A DNA stretch of 64,000 nt from DASXRA01 sp036506155 (lineage in GTDB: Bacteria > Actinomycetota > Actinomycetes > Mycobacteriales > Jatrophihabitantaceae): positions 62,001 through 126,000 of the forward strand of contig DASXSF010000035.1 of NCBI GenBank assembly GCA_036506155.1. The letters are read 5' to 3'. This document shows, one piece after another, positions 61,792-64,000 of the stretch (positions within the stretch are counted from its first letter, which is position 1; every line of letters starts with the position of its first letter). The position numbers were made by a program, and so were the translations under genes. The notes under the pieces were generated by a model that did not search any database, was not told the origin of the DNA, and saw nothing but the letters and a program-made list of their open reading frames with translations.

Positions 61792-64000
61792 CTAGTCCGG
61801 CATGTCGCTGAACCGGCTGTAGTGCCCCTGGAAGCTCACCGCCACCGTGGCCGTAGGGCCGTTGCGATGCTTGGCGATGATCAGGTCGGCCTCGCCGGCA
61901 CGGGGCGACTCCCGCTCGTACATGTCTTCGCGGTGGACGAGCAATACGACATCCGAGTCCTGCTCGATCGAGTTGTGCGCGATGATCCCGTCGGCGACGA
62001 AATTGTGCGTGCCCTTGACGGTGGCGTCGTAGACCGGCTCCTTGCCGAGCGGTTCGATGTCGACGACGTGATCCCAGAACACGTCCTCACTCACGGTAGC
62101 GCGCAGCAGGTCGGAATCGAGCACCTCGGCAAGGCGCTGTATCCGCTCCCGCGACGGACAGGTCCGGTAGAGGGATGCGCCGCGATACGGCGTGCCGATC
62201 GCCGCCTGGAGTTGCCGTTCCGTCAAGGCAGAGTCCAGGCGTTCCGCCCGCACCGACTGCCATGCCTCGTGCGGCAGCGTGTCGACGTTGGTCGCCGAGG
62301 GGCGATCACGCAGCGCCGCGAGCAGCCGTCCAACCAGGTGACCTCGGCGGCCGTGCACGCCGATCTCCTGGCAGAACGTGCGCAGGCTCGCCGTGTCGGC
62401 GATGAGAACGTGGTAGGTGGGTCTACGCCGACCCTGTTTGACGACGCTGAGGCGGGCGACTATGCCGAAACGGGCGAGCAGCCGCATCACGCCGTCGGCA
62501 AGCGCACGGCTGGACGTGGCGTAATACACCTTGCGCATGGACGAGCCGCCTTCACCGGGCATCCGCAGACATCCGCCACTGGCCCAGAGGTGTCGCAGGA
62601 AGACAGCGAGCTCGGCATTGCTGGCGCTGTAGATGGCCTCGGGCAGCCGCTTCTCCTCGCAGCGGAGATCGTCGATGCCGAGCTCGCGGAACCAGGCGCG
62701 CAGCCGGCTGAGCGGACCATGCCGATGCGGAGCGGGCAGGTACGAGTGCCACCACCGACCGTGCGCCACCCGAGCCGGCGTGATGCCGAACTCCTCGGCG
62801 GCGGCTGCCTCGACGAAGGCGAGGTTCGCCTCGTCGTCGGACGTGTAGTGCACCGGCAGGGACCGCAGCAGGCAGCCGTCGCTGATCAGGTGCGCGAGCA
62901 GGCCGAGCCGGTGTTCGGACCACCCGAGCCCAACGGCAACCGGCTCGGGTGTACGCCGGGGTATGGCAATGCGGTCGCCGACATGTAGCGTGTCAAGGGC
63001 GGCCCATCCGTCGAACGTCAGGAACGGATGGTTGCCCGTGGCCTTGACCTCACGACCGGACGCCAAGCGAAGCCGGAAGACCGCTTTGACGCCGGAGGGA
63101 AAGACGTTCGTGACCGGCGCTGCAACAAGCCGGCGCTGCTCGTCGAGCGACCAGACCAGCACGTGGGTGTGCCCCGGGTCGAGCAGCTCCCGGAACGTGA
63201 TCGGCGCACCGGTGTCGGCACGCAGGAGCGTCGTGTCGGCCGTCAGGCAGCCGGATTCGCGCAGGTCGGCCAGCATGGGCCGTTTGTCGGTGCGCTGCTC
63301 GGGGCCGCGGTTGAGCTGCGAGAGCGCCACGACCGGGACGTCGAGCTCCTTTGCCAGTAGCTTGATCGCCCGCGAGAACTCACTCACCTCTTGCTGGCGC
63401 GACTCGACACGCTTACCACTCGTCATGAGCTGCAGGTAGTCGATAACGATCAGCTGGAGGTCGTGGCGCTGGCGTAGTCGTCGTGCCTTGGCCCGGATCT
63501 CCATCATGGTGAGGTTGGGTGAGTCGTCGAGGAACAGCGGCGCCTCCGCGAGATCACCAGCGCGCCGGGCCAGCCGCGCCCAGTCCTGGTCGGCCATGTG
63601 CCCCGAACGCATGTTGCGCAGCGGCACGAGCGCCTCGGCGGACAGCAGCCGCATCATCAACTCGAGCTTGCCCATCTCGAGTGAGAACAGGACGGTCGGC
63701 TTGCGGTATCGGATCGCCGCCGAGCGGGCGAAATCCAGCGCCAGCGTCGACTTCCCGCTGCCGGGCCGGCCTGCCACGGTGATCATCTGCCCGGGGTGCA
63801 GCCCATTGGTGATCTCGTCGAGCCGGGTGAATCCGGTGGGAATGCCGGTGCCCACGCCTCCCGAGTCGGCAATGCGCTCGATCTCGGTCAGTGTGCCGGT
63901 GAGTAGCGACTCGATGTGCACGTAGTCGTCGCTGGTACGCCGCTCGGTGACGTCGTAGATCTCCGCCTGTGCGCGATCGACCACGTCGTCGACGCTGCCG
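61792..64000 (-). CDS. dnaB: Replicative DNA helicase DnaB with intein (5' end off window)
   Basis: The hexameric replicative helicase unwinds DNA ahead of the fork. The visible C-terminal half has Walker A GRPGSGKST, LSQLNRGPEQR and, after the intein, SIEQDSDVVLLVHREDMY and a terminal FQGHYSRF. The frame continues upstream past the right edge, so the N-terminal domain is missing. An intein interrupts the segment DLRESG/SIEQD. By common actinobacterial order, rplI, rpsR and ssb would be expected just beyond the window. Confidence 0.94.
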   Translation of the reverse strand, partial: GSVDDVVDRAQAEIYDVTERRTSDDYVHIESLLTGTLTEIERIADSGGVGTGIPTGFTRLDEITNGLHPGQMITVAGRPGSGKSTLALDFARSAAIRYRKPTVLFSLEMGKLELMMRLLSAEALVPLRNMRSGHMADQDWARLARRAGDLAEAPLFLDDSPNLTMMEIRAKARRLRQRHDLQLIVIDYLQLMTSGKRVESRQQEVSEFSRAIKLLAKELDVPVVALSQLNRGPEQRTDKRPMLADLRESGCLTADTTLLRADTGAPITFRELLDPGHTHVLVWSLDEQRRLVAAPVTNVFPSGVKAVFRLRLASGREVKATGNHPFLTFDGWAALDTLHVGDRIAIPRRTPEPVAVGLGWSEHRLGLLAHLISDGCLLRSLPVHYTSDDEANLAFVEAAAAEEFGITPARVAHGRWWHSYLPAPHRHGPLSRLRAWFRELGIDDLRCEEKRLPEAIYSASNAELAVFLRHLWASGGCLRMPGEGGSSMRKVYYATSSRALADGVMRLLARFGIVARLSVVKQGRRRPTYHVLIADTASLRTFCQEIGVHGRRGHLVGRLLAALRDRPSATNVDTLPHEAWQSVRAERLDSALTERQLQAAIGTPYRGASLYRTCPSRERIQRLAEVLDSDLLRATVSEDVFWDHVVDIEPLGKEPVYDATVKGTHNFVADGIIAHNSIEQDSDVVLLVHREDMYERESPRAGEADLIIAKHRNGPTATVAVSFQGHYSRFSDMPD
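61972..63249 (-). mobile_element. DnaB intein with LAGLIDADG-type endonuclease domain
   Basis: The 426-residue in-frame intein runs from Cys (CLTADTTLL, block A) to the terminal HN, followed by Ser, the +1 nucleophile. Block B is ATGNHPFLT, and the C-terminal block is PVYDATVKGTHNFVADGIIAHN. The middle holds a homing endonuclease with LGLLAHLISDG (first LAGLIDADG motif) and a second motif LRHLWASGG in which the acidic residue is lost. Insertion is at the same point as in the cyanobacterial Ssp DnaB intein. Splicing residues are intact, so splicing is expected. Confidence 0.92.

Noticed and set aside
62400..62600. Separate gene inside dnaB
   Set aside because: The segment is in frame with dnaB, with intein splicing residues at both ends, so it is an intein rather than an inserted gene.

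Overview
The window is chromosomal DNA from a high-GC Gram-positive bacterium, almost certainly an actinobacterium. The evidence is a strong G/C bias at third codon positions, many GTG and TTG starts, dense ATGA/GTGA gene overlaps, a GTP-type PEP carboxykinase, an actinobacterial-type HelD-like helicase, a DesA-type acyl-ACP desaturase, an LPXTG surface protein, DUF6221 and an ECF sigma factor paired with a DGPF protein. I cannot name the genus. No prophage, insertion sequence, rRNA, tRNA or CRISPR array was found.

Layout. 1-7.6 kb: a thioredoxin/NHL-repeat protein (cut by the left edge), a membrane GGDEF protein, a 45-residue small protein, a beta-carbonic anhydrase and a three-gene 2-oxoacid dehydrogenase operon. 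7.8-20 kb: a very large secreted beta-propeller protein, a DUF559 nuclease-like protein, a HelD-like helicase, a TetR regulator divergent from a P-loop kinase, a Cys-rich secreted protein and PEP carboxykinase. 20-32 kb: a DUF2000/Lrp divergent pair, a secreted NHL-type protein, a TldD/TldE pair, a low-MW tyrosine phosphatase, a lipoprotein metallopeptidase, a GNAT enzyme, nagA, and a four-gene operon (LysE exporter, AlkZ-like glycosylase, thioesterase, sugar-phosphate deaminase). 32-45 kb: a lytic transglycosylase with a PKD domain, an LPXTG protein, an acyl-ACP desaturase, a membrane phosphoesterase divergent from a CapA lipoprotein, a methyltransferase/GNAT pair, HrpA and DUF6221.

45-58.7 kb: the most coherent block. 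Twelve tightly spaced or overlapping minus-strand genes start with an M20 peptidase and a complete peptide ABC transporter, continue with a DppA-type D-aminopeptidase and a second M20 peptidase, and end with glycerate kinase, a P-loop kinase/luciferase-like fusion and an EEP nuclease. An LD-carboxypeptidase is transcribed divergently from the operon head. The set resembles the Bacillus dpp-ykf peptide/muropeptide salvage genes. With nagA and the SIS-domain deaminase at 28 kb, it suggests an organism that recycles cell-wall fragments.

58.7-64 kb: a DGPF/ECF42 pair, an ArsR-SRPBCC-DHFR-like operon with a clear upstream inverted repeat, and dnaB interrupted by a 426-residue intein, cut by the right edge.

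Regulation and structure. The most unusual signals are four copies of a roughly 51-bp near-palindromic element (11.76, 12.77, 51.66 and 52.65 kb). All are in the same orientation. They bracket two single genes, and two copies form the 3' coding ends of other genes. Other signals are a 10-bp palindrome that can act as a divergent -10 for two apparently leaderless genes, and palindromic operators beside TetR, Lrp and ArsR genes. Several convergent gene pairs overlap at their 3' ends.
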